A stretch of 50,265 nucleotides of DNA from Blastococcus sp. (GTDB taxonomy: Bacteria; Actinomycetota; Actinomycetes; Mycobacteriales; Geodermatophilaceae), in contig JAOPWH010000062.1 of assembly GCA_025965795.1 (NCBI GenBank), forward strand, positions 1 to 50,265, in the 5' to 3' direction. The notes under the pieces are model-generated. The model worked only from the letters and a program-made list of their open reading frames with translations, did not search any database and was not told the DNA's origin. A program made the translations under genes and the position numbers. Each line of letters starts with the position of its first letter. The stretch's first letter is position 1. This document shows positions 7,959 through 15,909 of this stretch, in pieces.

Positions 7959-9224
7959 TCACTGCATCGTGATGCCGCCCCCGATGCTGAGCACCTCCCC
8001 GTTCAGGCAGCCTCCGCGGGCGGAGAACGCGTATCCCACCCCGTGAGCGATCTCCTCCGGGAGGCCCAGGCGGCGGAGCGGGACCAGTTGCCGCAGACGC
8101 TCCATACCGTGCTCGGCCCGGGCCGCCCCCCCGTGGGTCGAACGCATCAGGGGGGTGTCCACCGGACCGGGCGACACCGTCGCGCTCCTCAGGCCCGGGT
8201 GGATCGGTGGAATCTCGCTGAGCAGCCGGCTCAGACCCGCCTTGGCGCCGGCGTAGACCGACCTGCCCGCGTCGCCCACTCGGCCGGACTCGGACCCGAT
8301 GCCGACGACGCATCCGCCGGCCTGCTCCAACGGAGCCGCCAGTCCGGCGATCAGTCGAGCGGGTCCGGTGAGGTTGATGGCGACGGTCGTCCGCCACTCG
8401 TCGGGCTCGGTGTCCCAGAAGCGCGCGGTCCTGTTCCACCCGCCGCAGATCACCAGGCCGGTCAGGCGCGGTCCGGCCGCCAGCTCGCCGAGGCCGTCGA
8501 GGACGCGCTCCCGGTCGGACACGTCCAGCGGGGTCGCCGAACATGTCCGGCCCGACGGGTCCAGGTCCGCGCAGAGAGCTCGCGCGGCGGCTTCGCGGAC
8601 GTAGCCCACGACCACGTGGTGCCCGTCGGCGTGCAGCCGCCGGACGATGGCGGCTCCGATCTCTCCGGATCCTCCGGAGACGAGAACCCTCCCGGGCTCG
8701 GCCGCGGCCGACGGTCCTGGCCGCGGGCGTGCCAGCCGCTCGCCGGCCGTGCCGAGCGTCTGGCCGGTCACGTAACCGGCCGGCTCGTCGGAGAGGTACG
8801 CCACGACGTCGGCGAGGACGTCGACCGACTGTGCGAGGGCTGGGTCGGCACCGACCGCGTTCACGGTCGTCCCGTCCCGTGCCAGCTCCCGGGCCCACGA
8901 CTTCGTCAGGCCACCGACGGCGGCGCCCAGGGTGGCGCTCCACATTCCGGCGGCCTCGGGGTGGACCACGTTGACGATGCGGCGCAGTCGATCCGGCCGA
9001 CTGCTGGAGGTGGCGACCTCGTGGTAGCGGCCGAGTCCCTCCAGCAGGGACTCCTCGAGCGCGTCGACGGCCGACTGCTCGAGCCCGGCGACCTCCGGCA
9101 GGGCCCACGCGATGACCGCGACGTCGTGGGGGCGGCCGATGTGCCGGGATGCCCCGAGCTTCTCGGTCAGTTCGGCCACCCAGGGGAGATCCGGTCCGAG
9201 GACGACCGTCGTCCGCGCGCTCAT
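7959..9224 (-). CDS. Tandem SDR protein: degenerate N-terminal SDR domain plus active-looking C-terminal SDR domain
   Basis: 421 residues, about twice the usual SDR length. The C-terminal half (about 178-421) has the cofactor motif SGGSGEIG at 183-190, Ser in GIGSESGR, and YAGAK with Tyr324 and Lys328, ending GEVLSIGGGITM as in ketoacyl reductases. The N-terminal half (about 1-165) shows the SDR body pattern (MWSATLGAAVGGLTKSWARE, then TVNAV and GYVTGQTLG), but the catalytic Tyr and Lys positions are Trp95 and Leu99, and no glycine-rich cofactor loop is visible. It should be catalytically dead and may serve dimer-like packing. The ATG at 9224 overlaps the stop of the acyl-CoA dehydrogenase gene (ATGA), so the two are translationally coupled. 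Substrate unknown. Confidence 0.85.
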   Translation of the reverse strand: MSARTTVVLGPDLPWVAELTEKLGASRHIGRPHDVAVIAWALPEVAGLEQSAVDALEESLLEGLGRYHEVATSSSRPDRLRRIVNVVHPEAAGMWSATLGAAVGGLTKSWARELARDGTTVNAVGADPALAQSVDVLADVVAYLSDEPAGYVTGQTLGTAGERLARPRPGPSAAAEPGRVLVSGGSGEIGAAIVRRLHADGHHVVVGYVREAAARALCADLDPSGRTCSATPLDVSDRERVLDGLGELAAGPRLTGLVICGGWNRTARFWDTEPDEWRTTVAINLTGPARLIAGLAAPLEQAGGCVVGIGSESGRVGDAGRSVYAGAKAGLSRLLSEIPPIHPGLRSATVSPGPVDTPLMRSTHGGAARAEHGMERLRQLVPLRRLGLPEEIAHGVGYAFSARGGCLNGEVLSIGGGITMQ

Positions 9225-10354
9225 GCGCCGAGGTACGGGCGACTGGCGACGAGTTTCTGGATCTCCGCGGTGCCCTCCTCGAACCACATCGCGCGCGTAT
9301 CGCGGTACATCCGCTCCAGCCGGTGCTCGCCCATGTACCCCGTGCCTCCGTGCATGCGCAGCGCGTGGTCGCTGACCCGGCCGGCTATCTCGATCCCGAG
9401 GAGCTTGCACATCGCCGCCTCGGACTGGATCGGGTGCCCCGCGTCGTACATCTGCGCGGTCCGCTGGATCGCGCTCTCGAGCGAGAACAGTTCAGCCGCC
9501 GACTCGCCGACCATCATCTGGATCGCCTGCCGCTCCGCCAGCACCTTGCCGAAGGTCGTCCGGTGCCGGACGAACTCGCACGCCAGCTCGAAGGCGCGCT
9601 CGGAGATCCCGAGCAGCGACGTCGCGATCCCCAGCCGGCTCACGTCGAGGAAACTGGCGCCGACCCGCAGTCCGGCCCCACGCTCTCCGAGCAGGTTCTC
9701 CGCCGGTACCTGGACGTCCTGGTAGGAGATCCGGTCATGGATGGATCCGCGGCAGCCCATGCCGTCGCGGATCCGCTCGAACGTCATGCCCTCCGCCGAC
9801 CGCGGCACCAGGATGCAACTGATCTCCGCTGTCCCCGCCGGCGTCGTCCCGGTTCGGGCGATGACGTACTGGACCTCGGCTTCGCTGGCCCAGCTGATGA
9901 GGTTCTTCCGCCCGTTGATCACCCAGGTGTCCCCGACGAGCTCGGCAGTCGTGGCGACGTCCCGTCCGGTTCCGGAGTCGAGCTCGGTGAGCGCGAACGC
10001 GAACAGCTCGCCACGAGCGGGGATGCCGAGCCAGCGGTCCTTCTGTTCGTCGGTGCCGAACGTCGCCAGGGGACGCCAGACGCCGTTCATCCCGTGGACG
10101 AACATGCGGATGGTGCCGTGGAACCCCGCCACACGCCGGAGGACGGGGAGGTACTCCTGGGCGGTCAGCCCGGCTCCACCTCGCTCCTCGGGGAGGGTGA
10201 GTCGCATCAATCCCGTCTCGTGCAGCAGTGCGCGCACCCCGGGGTCGGCCCGGCCGGTGTCCTCGATCTGGTCACCGTATTCCTCGAGCCGGGGCGCGAG
10301 GGACTCGACGACCTCCAGGAAGTGGGCCGTCCGGGCCGATGGCGACGACGTCAT
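9221..10354 (-). CDS. Acyl-CoA dehydrogenase
   Basis: A 377-residue flavoprotein that introduces an alpha,beta double bond into an acyl-CoA and passes electrons to ETF. The usual order is seen: an all-alpha N-terminal domain, a middle beta domain with FALTELDSGTGRD and INGRKNLIS, and a C-terminal four-helix domain with R-HRTTFGK and MHGGTGYMGEHRLERMYRDTR. The catalytic base position of the short/medium-chain class is kept (FEEGTAEIQ). The ATG at 10354 follows a perfect AGGAGG. In the first ORF of a two-gene unit with the tandem SDR, it could supply the enoyl-CoA (for example a cyclohexene-carboxyl-CoA) used by the hydratase; that assignment is inference. Confidence 0.92.
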   Translation of the reverse strand: MTSSPSARTAHFLEVVESLAPRLEEYGDQIEDTGRADPGVRALLHETGLMRLTLPEERGGAGLTAQEYLPVLRRVAGFHGTIRMFVHGMNGVWRPLATFGTDEQKDRWLGIPARGELFAFALTELDSGTGRDVATTAELVGDTWVINGRKNLISWASEAEVQYVIARTGTTPAGTAEISCILVPRSAEGMTFERIRDGMGCRGSIHDRISYQDVQVPAENLLGERGAGLRVGASFLDVSRLGIATSLLGISERAFELACEFVRHRTTFGKVLAERQAIQMMVGESAAELFSLESAIQRTAQMYDAGHPIQSEAAMCKLLGIEIAGRVSDHALRMHGGTGYMGEHRLERMYRDTRAMWFEEGTAEIQKLVASRPYLGA

Positions 10355-10382
10355 GAGTCCTCCTGAGTGCGGATGATCGAGC

Positions 10383-10419
10383 AAGCTACCAGCCAAACGG
10401 TTGGTCAACTACGTATGCT
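10383..10419. promoter_or_regulatory. Operator 3 flanked by divergent -10 elements
   Basis: CAGCCAAAC-GGTTGGTCA (10390-10407) matches the left consensus half at 8 of 9 and the right half at 6 of 9. A minus-strand -10 TAGCTT (10388 to 10383) abuts it on the acyl-CoA dehydrogenase side, and a plus-strand -10 TATGCT (10414-10419) lies 6 bp away on the epimerase side, so one protein bound here could control both. Confidence 0.62.
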
Positions 10420-10481
10420 CGACGGGTGCTGCGAGGTGGCCGGCTGCGCGACGCCCCGGCCCGACGAAGGTGGGTACCGGG

Positions 10482-11465
10482 ATGTCCGTAGGCGGCGAGC
10501 GGGTTCTCGTGACCGGCGGGACAGGTCTCATCGGCTCACGTGTGGCGCGTGCGCTCCTCGGTCGCGGCGCGACGCCGGTGCTGCTCGACGTGCGTCCCGA
10601 TCCGGGCACCATCGCGGGCATCGCTGATCGCGTCCTCCTGGAAGCGGGAGACGTGACCGATGCGGCGACACTGCTGAGGATCTGCCGCGAGCAGGGGATC
10701 ACCCGGGTCGTCCACCTCGCCGCGCTGCTCACCCTGGACACGGGGCGGGACCCGGTCGAGTCGATCCGGACCAACTGCATCGGCACCGCGAACGTCTTCG
10801 GGCTGGCCGCACAGCACGACCTGCGCCGGATCCTCTGGACGAGCACGGCGGGGGTGTACGGCCCCCGGCCGTTCTACGAGCGACTGCTCGGCCGGCACAC
10901 CGTCGACGAGGACGATCCGGTCGCCCCCTACGACGTCTACGGCGGTACGAAGCAGCTCTGCGAGGTCCTGGCTCGGCGGTTCACCCGCGACGGAGCGGAC
11001 ATCGTCGGCCTGCGTCCGGTGATGACATTCGGCGTCGGGCGGCTCCCAGGTGCGGTGGGCGTGCTCACCGACGCGATCCGGGATGCCGCGTTGCGCGGGC
11101 ACGGGGTCGTCGGCCGGCCGTGGTCGGCCGCGGCGAGCATCAATCCCATGTACGTCGAGGACTGTGCCGACCTGATCGTCCGGGCGGTCCTGCACGACGA
11201 GCCGTTGCAGCGGACCGTCTACAACATGGGAACGGGGGAGTACCACGGCCTTCAGGCGATGGCGGAGATGGCGCTGGCCGCCATGCCGGCCGGAGCTCGC
11301 CTCGAGTTCGGTGATCCTGGCTCGGGACCCGCCGCCCACGTCCCGGAGTTCGACTATCCCGATGTCGACTCGACCAGGCTCCGCGCGGAGCTGGACTGGA
11401 CGCCCGGCCACGACTTCCGTTCGGCTGTCGCGGAGTGCGTCGACATCTTCCGCTCCGAGGGCTGA
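10482..11465 (+). CDS. NAD-dependent epimerase/dehydratase family protein (extended SDR)
   Basis: A 327-residue extended SDR. VLVTGGTGLIGS near the N-terminus is the nucleotide-binding GxxGxxG, VVHLAA follows, a Ser/Thr pair sits in WTSTAGVYG, and the active-site pair is YDVYGGTK (Tyr-x-x-x-Lys). Such enzymes act on sugar nucleotides, but also on hydroxysteroids, aldehydes and acyl-CoA derivatives, and the surroundings are entirely acyl-CoA catabolism. The ATG at 10482 gives a protein beginning MSVGGERVLVTGG; the upstream frame extension is rejected because it would start before the predicted transcript. It is convergent with the crotonase gene ending at 11482. Confidence 0.85.
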   Translation: MSVGGERVLVTGGTGLIGSRVARALLGRGATPVLLDVRPDPGTIAGIADRVLLEAGDVTDAATLLRICREQGITRVVHLAALLTLDTGRDPVESIRTNCIGTANVFGLAAQHDLRRILWTSTAGVYGPRPFYERLLGRHTVDEDDPVAPYDVYGGTKQLCEVLARRFTRDGADIVGLRPVMTFGVGRLPGAVGVLTDAIRDAALRGHGVVGRPWSAAASINPMYVEDCADLIVRAVLHDEPLQRTVYNMGTGEYHGLQAMAEMALAAMPAGARLEFGDPGSGPAAHVPEFDYPDVDSTRLRAELDWTPGHDFRSAVAECVDIFRSEG

Positions 11466-11481
11466 CCCCAGGGCCCGATGG

Positions 11482-12273
11482 TCAGCGCCCTCGGAACGTG
11501 GCCGGGGTCTTGTTCTTGAATGCCTCGATGCTGTCGCGGTGGTCCTCGGAGCCGGAGGTGACCGACTGCCCGAGCTGCTCGAGTTCCAGGGCGGTGGAGA
11601 GGTCGGTCTCGAAGGTCCGGTTCAGCAACCGCTTGGCCACCCCGTACGCAACGGTCGGCCCCTCGGCGAGCCGACGGGCGAGGTCGTCCACCTGACGGTC
11701 GAACTCGGGCGACGGCCACAGGTGGGCCACCAGGCCGAGGTCGTGTGCCTCCTGGGCCGGCACCGGACGACCGCTGAAGATGATCTCCTTGGCGCGGTAG
11801 AGACCGACCTGGCGGGCGAGCCAGTACGTCCCGGCGAGATCCGGGATGAGCCCGCGGTGGATGAAGACCGACCGGAAGACGGCCGTTTCGTCGGCGACGA
11901 TGAGGTCGCAGGCCATCGCGATGCTGAACCCGGCGCCCGAGGCGTGGCCGCGGACAGCCGCGATCACGGGTTTCGGCAGCCGGGCGATGCTCTCGACGAT
12001 CGAGCGGCCCTCGTCGAGCTTGCGGGCCACCGTGGCCGGCCCGCCCCCCATCTCCTTGATGTCACCGCCGGAGCAGAAGGCTTGTTCGTCCCCTCGGATC
12101 ACCACCGCACGTACCTCGGGCGCCGTGGCGTCCGTGGCCAGCCGGTCGCGGAGCTGTCCGCGCAGTGCGCCGTTCATCGCGTTGCGGGCATGCGGTCGGT
12201 TGAACGTCAGCCGGAGGACACCGTCGCTCAGCTCGGCGAGAAGTGGCTGTTCTTCGGAGTGCGCCGTCGTCAT
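11482..12273 (-). CDS. Enoyl-CoA hydratase/isomerase family protein (isomerase-like residues)
   Basis: A 263-residue crotonase. The oxyanion segments QAFCSGGDIKEM and VRGHASGAGFSIAMACD are present, but the first hydratase Glu is Ser (GAGFSIA) and the second is Phe (VFIHRGL). The segment GLIPDLAGTYWL carries the Asp typical of PaaG-like and delta3,delta2-enoyl-CoA isomerases, so double-bond isomerisation is the better guess than hydration. The ATG at 12273 follows AGGAGA. Operator 4 lies 37 bp upstream. The gene appears monocistronic. Confidence 0.87.
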   Translation of the reverse strand: MTTAHSEEQPLLAELSDGVLRLTFNRPHARNAMNGALRGQLRDRLATDATAPEVRAVVIRGDEQAFCSGGDIKEMGGGPATVARKLDEGRSIVESIARLPKPVIAAVRGHASGAGFSIAMACDLIVADETAVFRSVFIHRGLIPDLAGTYWLARQVGLYRAKEIIFSGRPVPAQEAHDLGLVAHLWPSPEFDRQVDDLARRLAEGPTVAYGVAKRLLNRTFETDLSTALELEQLGQSVTSGSEDHRDSIEAFKNKTPATFRGR

Positions 12274-12306
12274 GCTGTCTCCTCTGCCAGGCCGCAGGAC
12301 GCGGCG

Positions 12307-12327
12307 ACGTTACCAGACGGTTGGTAG
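12307..12327. promoter_or_regulatory. Operator 4 overlapping a minus-strand -10
   Basis: TTACCAGAC-GGTTGGTAG (12310-12327) matches the consensus halves at 6 and 7 of 9. The inner ACCAGAC/GGTTGGT is nearly symmetric. The minus-strand -10 TAACGT (12312 to 12307) overlaps its edge and drives the crotonase starting at 12273. Confidence 0.6.
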
Positions 12328-12383
12328 GCTCAGCGCCGTCCGATTCCCTTTCCGCCGCACCCTCGCAGCACGGCCGCCGGCGG

Positions 12384-13205
12384 CTAGCGCGCGCCGGATC
12401 CCACGGTGCCGGCCCCGAATTCGCGGAGCGCCGACTTCAGTCCATGTGCCTGGACATGCGCCTTCAGGCGCGCCACCTCGTCCGTGCCGTGGACGACCAC
12501 GTCGGTCTCGGCGCCCATGTACGCGACGGTCCGGAAGCCCTGGAGTTCCAGGACGCGATTGATGGCGATCTTCTTCATCCGGAGAACGCTCGCGGGTGTC
12601 CGGGCGATCGACGTCGCCAGTTGCCGGACCTCCGCGTCCAGGTCCGCCGGCGGGACGGCCAGGGTCGCCCATCCCCAGTCGGCCGCCTCCGTGCCGGACA
12701 TGCGGTATCCAGGAACGAAGGAGAGCAGTTTTGCCCGGTTCGCACCGACCTTGTAGGCGAGCAGCGGAGTGATGAAGCCGCCGCCCAGCGGCAGCACCGG
12801 AGAGGCCGCGACGACGGCGTCCTCCGCGATGACCGTGAAGTCGCAAAAGGTGACCAGCTGGGTGGCACCGGCCATGCAGTAACCGTGGACCGCTGCGATG
12901 ACCGGCTTGGGGTGGTCCCAGATGGCCAGGAAGAGGTCGATGTAGGAGGCCTGGCGGTCGCGGTCGGCCACCGAGTCACCCGGTTCGACGACCTCGTCCG
13001 CATCCGGACTGAGATCGTGGCCCGCGGAGAACGCCCGTCCTGAGCCGCGGAGCACGATCACGCGGCTGTCGGAGCGGTGTTCCTCCTCCAGCGCCCGCCG
13101 CAACAGCTCCAGCATGGGCCCGTTGAGCGCGTTCAGTCGATCGGGCCGGTTGAGCGTCAGCCACGTGATCGGTCCCGCACGCTCGACGACGAGTTCGTCA
13201 GCCAT
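12384..13205 (-). CDS. Enoyl-CoA hydratase/isomerase family protein, paralogue of 449-1261
   Basis: A 273-residue crotonase strongly similar over its length to the protein at 449. Both share WLTLNRPDRLNA, GRAFSAGxDxxPDADEV, the xDRxRQAxYI segment, CMAGAxQLxxFCD, AASPxLPLGGGFIxPL and ELQGFxT. As in that protein, the first hydratase Glu is Gln (GATQLV) and the second is lost (SPVLPLG), so the altered active site is a shared trait and not a random loss. The ATG at 13205 overlaps the 3-prime end of the ligase gene by 8 bp, so it is translated with it. Reaction unknown. Confidence 0.9.
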   Translation of the reverse strand: MADELVVERAGPITWLTLNRPDRLNALNGPMLELLRRALEEEHRSDSRVIVLRGSGRAFSAGHDLSPDADEVVEPGDSVADRDRQASYIDLFLAIWDHPKPVIAAVHGYCMAGATQLVTFCDFTVIAEDAVVAASPVLPLGGGFITPLLAYKVGANRAKLLSFVPGYRMSGTEAADWGWATLAVPPADLDAEVRQLATSIARTPASVLRMKKIAINRVLELQGFRTVAYMGAETDVVVHGTDEVARLKAHVQAHGLKSALREFGAGTVGSGAR

Positions 13206-14775
13206 CGGTCTCGGCGAGCAACTGGTCGCGCAGCTGATGCTTGAGGATCTTGCCGCTCGTGTTGTGCGGCAGTGCGGGCACGAGCCGGATCTCCGACGGC
13301 TTCTTGTAGCCGGCCAGTTCGCGGCGGCAGTGCTCCAGTACGGACTCGGCGGTGACCGAGCTGTCCCGTGCGACCACGAAGGCGACCGGGGTCTGCCCCC
13401 ACCGAGGGTGGGGCGCGCCCACCACGGCGCAGCCGCCCACGCCGGGCAGGCCGAGGATCACCCGCTCGAGCTCGCTGGGATAGACGTTCATCCCGCCGCT
13501 CACGATCAGATCCGGCCGGCGGTCGAGGATGTGGACGTAGCCCTCGGGGTCGATTCGGCCGAGGTCGCCGGTGTAGTACCAGCCGTCCTGGAAGGCCTGG
13601 GCCGTCGCCGACGGGTTGTTCCAGTAGCCACGGGCCAGGGAGGCCGAGTGGGCGATGAGCTGCCCGACCGCGGAGCCGTCGTGCGGGAGCGGGTCGCCTG
13701 CCTCGTCGACCACGCGGACCACGGCGTCGGGCGCAGCAATGCCGCACGAGGAGAAGATGTCCGGTCGCGGATGGTCGTAGTCGGCCGCGCGGGTGGCAGT
13801 GAGCAGGCCACCGGAGTTCTCGGTCATGCCCCAGCCTTCCACCAGGCGTGGCCCGATGACGCCGACGAGTCGTTCCAGGTGCTCCGGCGGGGCCTTGGAG
13901 GAGGAGTGCAGCACCGATACCAGCGAGGCCACGCGCCGGGGGTCGGTGTCGAGCAGCTCGCAGAACTCCGGTATGGGCGGGCTCGGAAGGATGGTGAACG
14001 TCGCCCGGTGCCCTTCGATGGCGTCGATGAGGACCTCGGTGTCCCAGTCCTCCATCAGCACGGTCGTGCCACCCACATAGAGATGGGTCAGGACGTGGGC
14101 CGGGATGGCGGCGGTGAAGGAAAGTGACAGCCCGAACACCTGCGTCCCGGCGACGACGTAGCGGCAGGTGATGGCGTTGGTCTGGCCCAGCGTCTTCACC
14201 GAACGGTGGGTGAGCTCGGCGCCCTTGGGGAAGCCCGTCGTCCCGCTGGTGTACCCGATGACGAGCAGGTCGTCGTCGTCGGGATCAGGAGGCATGCGGT
14301 CGGTTCCGGTGGCGAGGAACTCCTCGAAGCCGGCAGCACCGCTGACCCGGTCCTTGCCGGTCGTCGCCAGCAGGAGGTCCTCGAGGCCCAGCTCCTCGAC
14401 GTAGGCCGCGACGCTGTCGCAGAAGACGAGAGCGCGGGCACCGCTGTCCTCGAGCTGGTAACGGGCCTCGGACGGCTTGTGCCGGATGTTGATCTGGACG
14501 ACCACGAGGCCGGCCTTGGCGCAGGCGATGTAGGTGTCGATGTACTCGAGGCAGCTGCCCAGCCAGACGGCAACGCGGTCACCGGGCCGAAGGCCTCCGC
14601 CCAGCAGAGCCTGCGCCAGCCGGTTGCTGCGCTCGTCCAGTCCGGCGTAGGTGCGGCGCGGACCCTGCACCATCTCCACGGCGGAGCGGTCCGGGGAGCG
14701 CAGGGCGCCCAGATGCACCTGCGCGCCGATCGCGGCCGGCCCGGGCCGGGCGGGGAGCGCAGGGAGACGTGACAT
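13198..14775 (-). CDS. Acyl-CoA synthetase (AMP-forming, FadD-like)
   Basis: A 525-residue ANL-superfamily ligase. The P-loop YTSGTTGFPKG is at 175-185, the WGMTENSGG adenylation motif is mid-protein, YTGDLG and LDRRPDLIVSGGMNVYP make up the hinge region, and NTSGK places the catalytic Lys at about 509. The ATG at 14775 follows CAGGA. It lies between the TetR gene and a paralogous crotonase, in the same direction, with a 64-bp gap after the regulator, so all three may be one autoregulated transcript starting near 15475. It is not closely similar to the ligase at 1632, suggesting a second acid substrate or an intermediate that must be re-activated. The substrate cannot be inferred. Confidence 0.92.
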   Translation of the reverse strand: MSRLPALPARPGPAAIGAQVHLGALRSPDRSAVEMVQGPRRTYAGLDERSNRLAQALLGGGLRPGDRVAVWLGSCLEYIDTYIACAKAGLVVVQINIRHKPSEARYQLEDSGARALVFCDSVAAYVEELGLEDLLLATTGKDRVSGAAGFEEFLATGTDRMPPDPDDDDLLVIGYTSGTTGFPKGAELTHRSVKTLGQTNAITCRYVVAGTQVFGLSLSFTAAIPAHVLTHLYVGGTTVLMEDWDTEVLIDAIEGHRATFTILPSPPIPEFCELLDTDPRRVASLVSVLHSSSKAPPEHLERLVGVIGPRLVEGWGMTENSGGLLTATRAADYDHPRPDIFSSCGIAAPDAVVRVVDEAGDPLPHDGSAVGQLIAHSASLARGYWNNPSATAQAFQDGWYYTGDLGRIDPEGYVHILDRRPDLIVSGGMNVYPSELERVILGLPGVGGCAVVGAPHPRWGQTPVAFVVARDSSVTAESVLEHCRRELAGYKKPSEIRLVPALPHNTSGKILKHQLRDQLLAETDG

Positions 14776-14839
14776 GTGTCCTGATCCAGGTGGGGGAGAC
14801 GGTCGGTCCGACGAGAGTCGGCCGGCGGCAGGGCACGGG

Positions 14840-15448
14840 CTAGGACGCACCCCGGGGGAGCAGGGTGGCAGCGACGGACAGCGACGCCACCTGGTCGGCG
14901 ATGCGGGACGCCGACATCGAGCCTCCCCGGCGGTACCAGATCAGAACGCCGTTGATGGCTGCCATCAGGTAGAAGGTCGCCAGCTTGACGTCGAGGTCCT
15001 TGCGCGCGAGCCCGTCCTTCTTCGCCCGGTTGAGGATTCCGAAGAAGTAGCTGGCGAACTCCTGGCGCTGCTTCTGGACCTCGGCCAGCTCGTCCCCGGT
15101 CAGGTGCCGCCACTCGCTGAAGTAGAGGCTGGCTCGCTCCGGGTTCTCCAGGTAGAAGACGGTGAGCCGCCGGGCCCACTGACGGAGGTGCTCGTCCGGG
15201 GGGAGCTGCAGTGCGTCCAGTTCGTCCATGAGCTGGCGGGCCTGCTCGTGCGCCTCCAGAAAGATGCGGTGGAGCAGGCTCTCCTTGGAGGAGATGTAGT
15301 GATAAAGACTTCCCTTGAGCAGCCCGACCGCATCGGCCACGTCCTGGAGCGAGGCGGCTGCATAGCCCTTCTCAGAGAAGATCTGGACGGCGGCCTCGAG
15401 AATCTGGGCATCGCGATTCCGGCGTGGTTCGCGGGGGGCTGATGTCAT
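14840..15448 (-). CDS. TetR-family transcriptional regulator, candidate repressor of the catabolic cluster
   Basis: A 202-residue TetR-type repressor. The N-terminal helix-turn-helix is at about residues 13-57 (ILEAAVQIFSEKGYAAASL, then DVADAVG and GSLYHYISSKESLL), followed by an all-helical ligand/dimer domain. The ATG at 15448 follows GAGGAG. Its own promoter region holds operator 5, which overlaps the minus-strand -10, so autorepression is likely. It is the only regulator gene inside the catabolic block, and the same palindrome occurs upstream of the other units, so it is the best candidate for the protein that binds all seven. By analogy with KstR2- and FadR-like TetR proteins the ligand would be an acyl-CoA pathway intermediate; that is inference. 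Confidence 0.9.
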   Translation of the reverse strand: MTSAPREPRRNRDAQILEAAVQIFSEKGYAAASLQDVADAVGLLKGSLYHYISSKESLLHRIFLEAHEQARQLMDELDALQLPPDEHLRQWARRLTVFYLENPERASLYFSEWRHLTGDELAEVQKQRQEFASYFFGILNRAKKDGLARKDLDVKLATFYLMAAINGVLIWYRRGGSMSASRIADQVASLSVAATLLPRGAS

Positions 15449-15481
15449 GATTTCTCCTCTTGAACACCGAATCCCGAGTCA

Positions 15482-15502
15482 ATCCTACCATACACTTGGT
15501 AG
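15482..15502. promoter_or_regulatory. Operator 5 over the promoter of the TetR gene
   Basis: CTACCATAC-ACTTGGTAG (15485-15502). The arms CCTACCA (15484-15490) and TGGTAGG (15497-15503) form a perfect 7-bp inverted repeat. The minus-strand -10 TAGGAT (15487 to 15482) overlaps the site and predicts a start near 15475. It is somewhat further from the consensus than the other sites, as is common for autoregulatory operators. Confidence 0.62.
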
Positions 15503-15842
15503 GCTCGTATGTCCGTCTTGTGTGAAGTTGGTGCCCTGAGGGCAGTCCGAGTACGCATGACGACGGATGCGCGATCCGATCGATGAGAAGGCGTTGGAGC
15601 CGACGCCGGCTCGTCCGGATCACCCAGCCGCCTGACGTCCACGCCGGCGCAGAGGGGGCGGCACCAGTTGGGACGAACCGTCGACGCCCTCGCGACGACT
15701 CTCGCCCGGGGCGCTGCGGGACGCGAGGGCAGGTCGCCGCGCGGCCCCGTGCGATCCGGCGCCACGATCGGCGCCTCGTTGCTCGGCCGGGGAAGGGCTC
15801 TGCGGCCGCGGCTCCTTCCGGTCCGGATCCGTGTCGCACTTG
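15503..15842. other. Intergenic stretch without a recognisable gene
   Basis: About 340 bp between the TetR promoter and the divergent acyl-CoA dehydrogenase promoter. Short open frames exist on both strands, but none has a ribosome site, a family motif or convincing composition. No RNA gene or repeat is recognised. Confidence 0.5.
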
Positions 15843-15893
15843 TTGACCGGGCCGGCTACTCAGCTTACTGTCAATCAAACAACCGTTTGTGAG
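15843..15893 (+). promoter_or_regulatory. Promoter with operator 6 at the transcription start
   Basis: TTGACC (15843-15848), a 17-bp spacer and TACTGT (15866-15871) make a near-canonical housekeeping promoter, with a start expected at about 15878. Operator 6, CAAACAACC-GTTTGTGAG (15876-15893), matches the consensus halves at 7 and 6 of 9 and sits over the start site, an arrangement suited to repression of the six-gene plus-strand unit from 15910. Confidence 0.65.
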
Positions 15894-15909
15894 AAACAGG
15901 GAGTGGCGG

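Noticed and set aside
7940-7959. Hairpin ACCGAC/GTCGGT between the convergent racemase and tandem SDR genes
   Set aside because: Only 6 bp, 8-base loop, no T-run, overlaps the stop codon.
14840-15448. Identification of the regulator as KstR2
   Set aside because: The palindrome set here does not fit the AnCAAGnnCTTGnT operator, and TetR similarity is limited to the DNA-binding part as far as I can judge.
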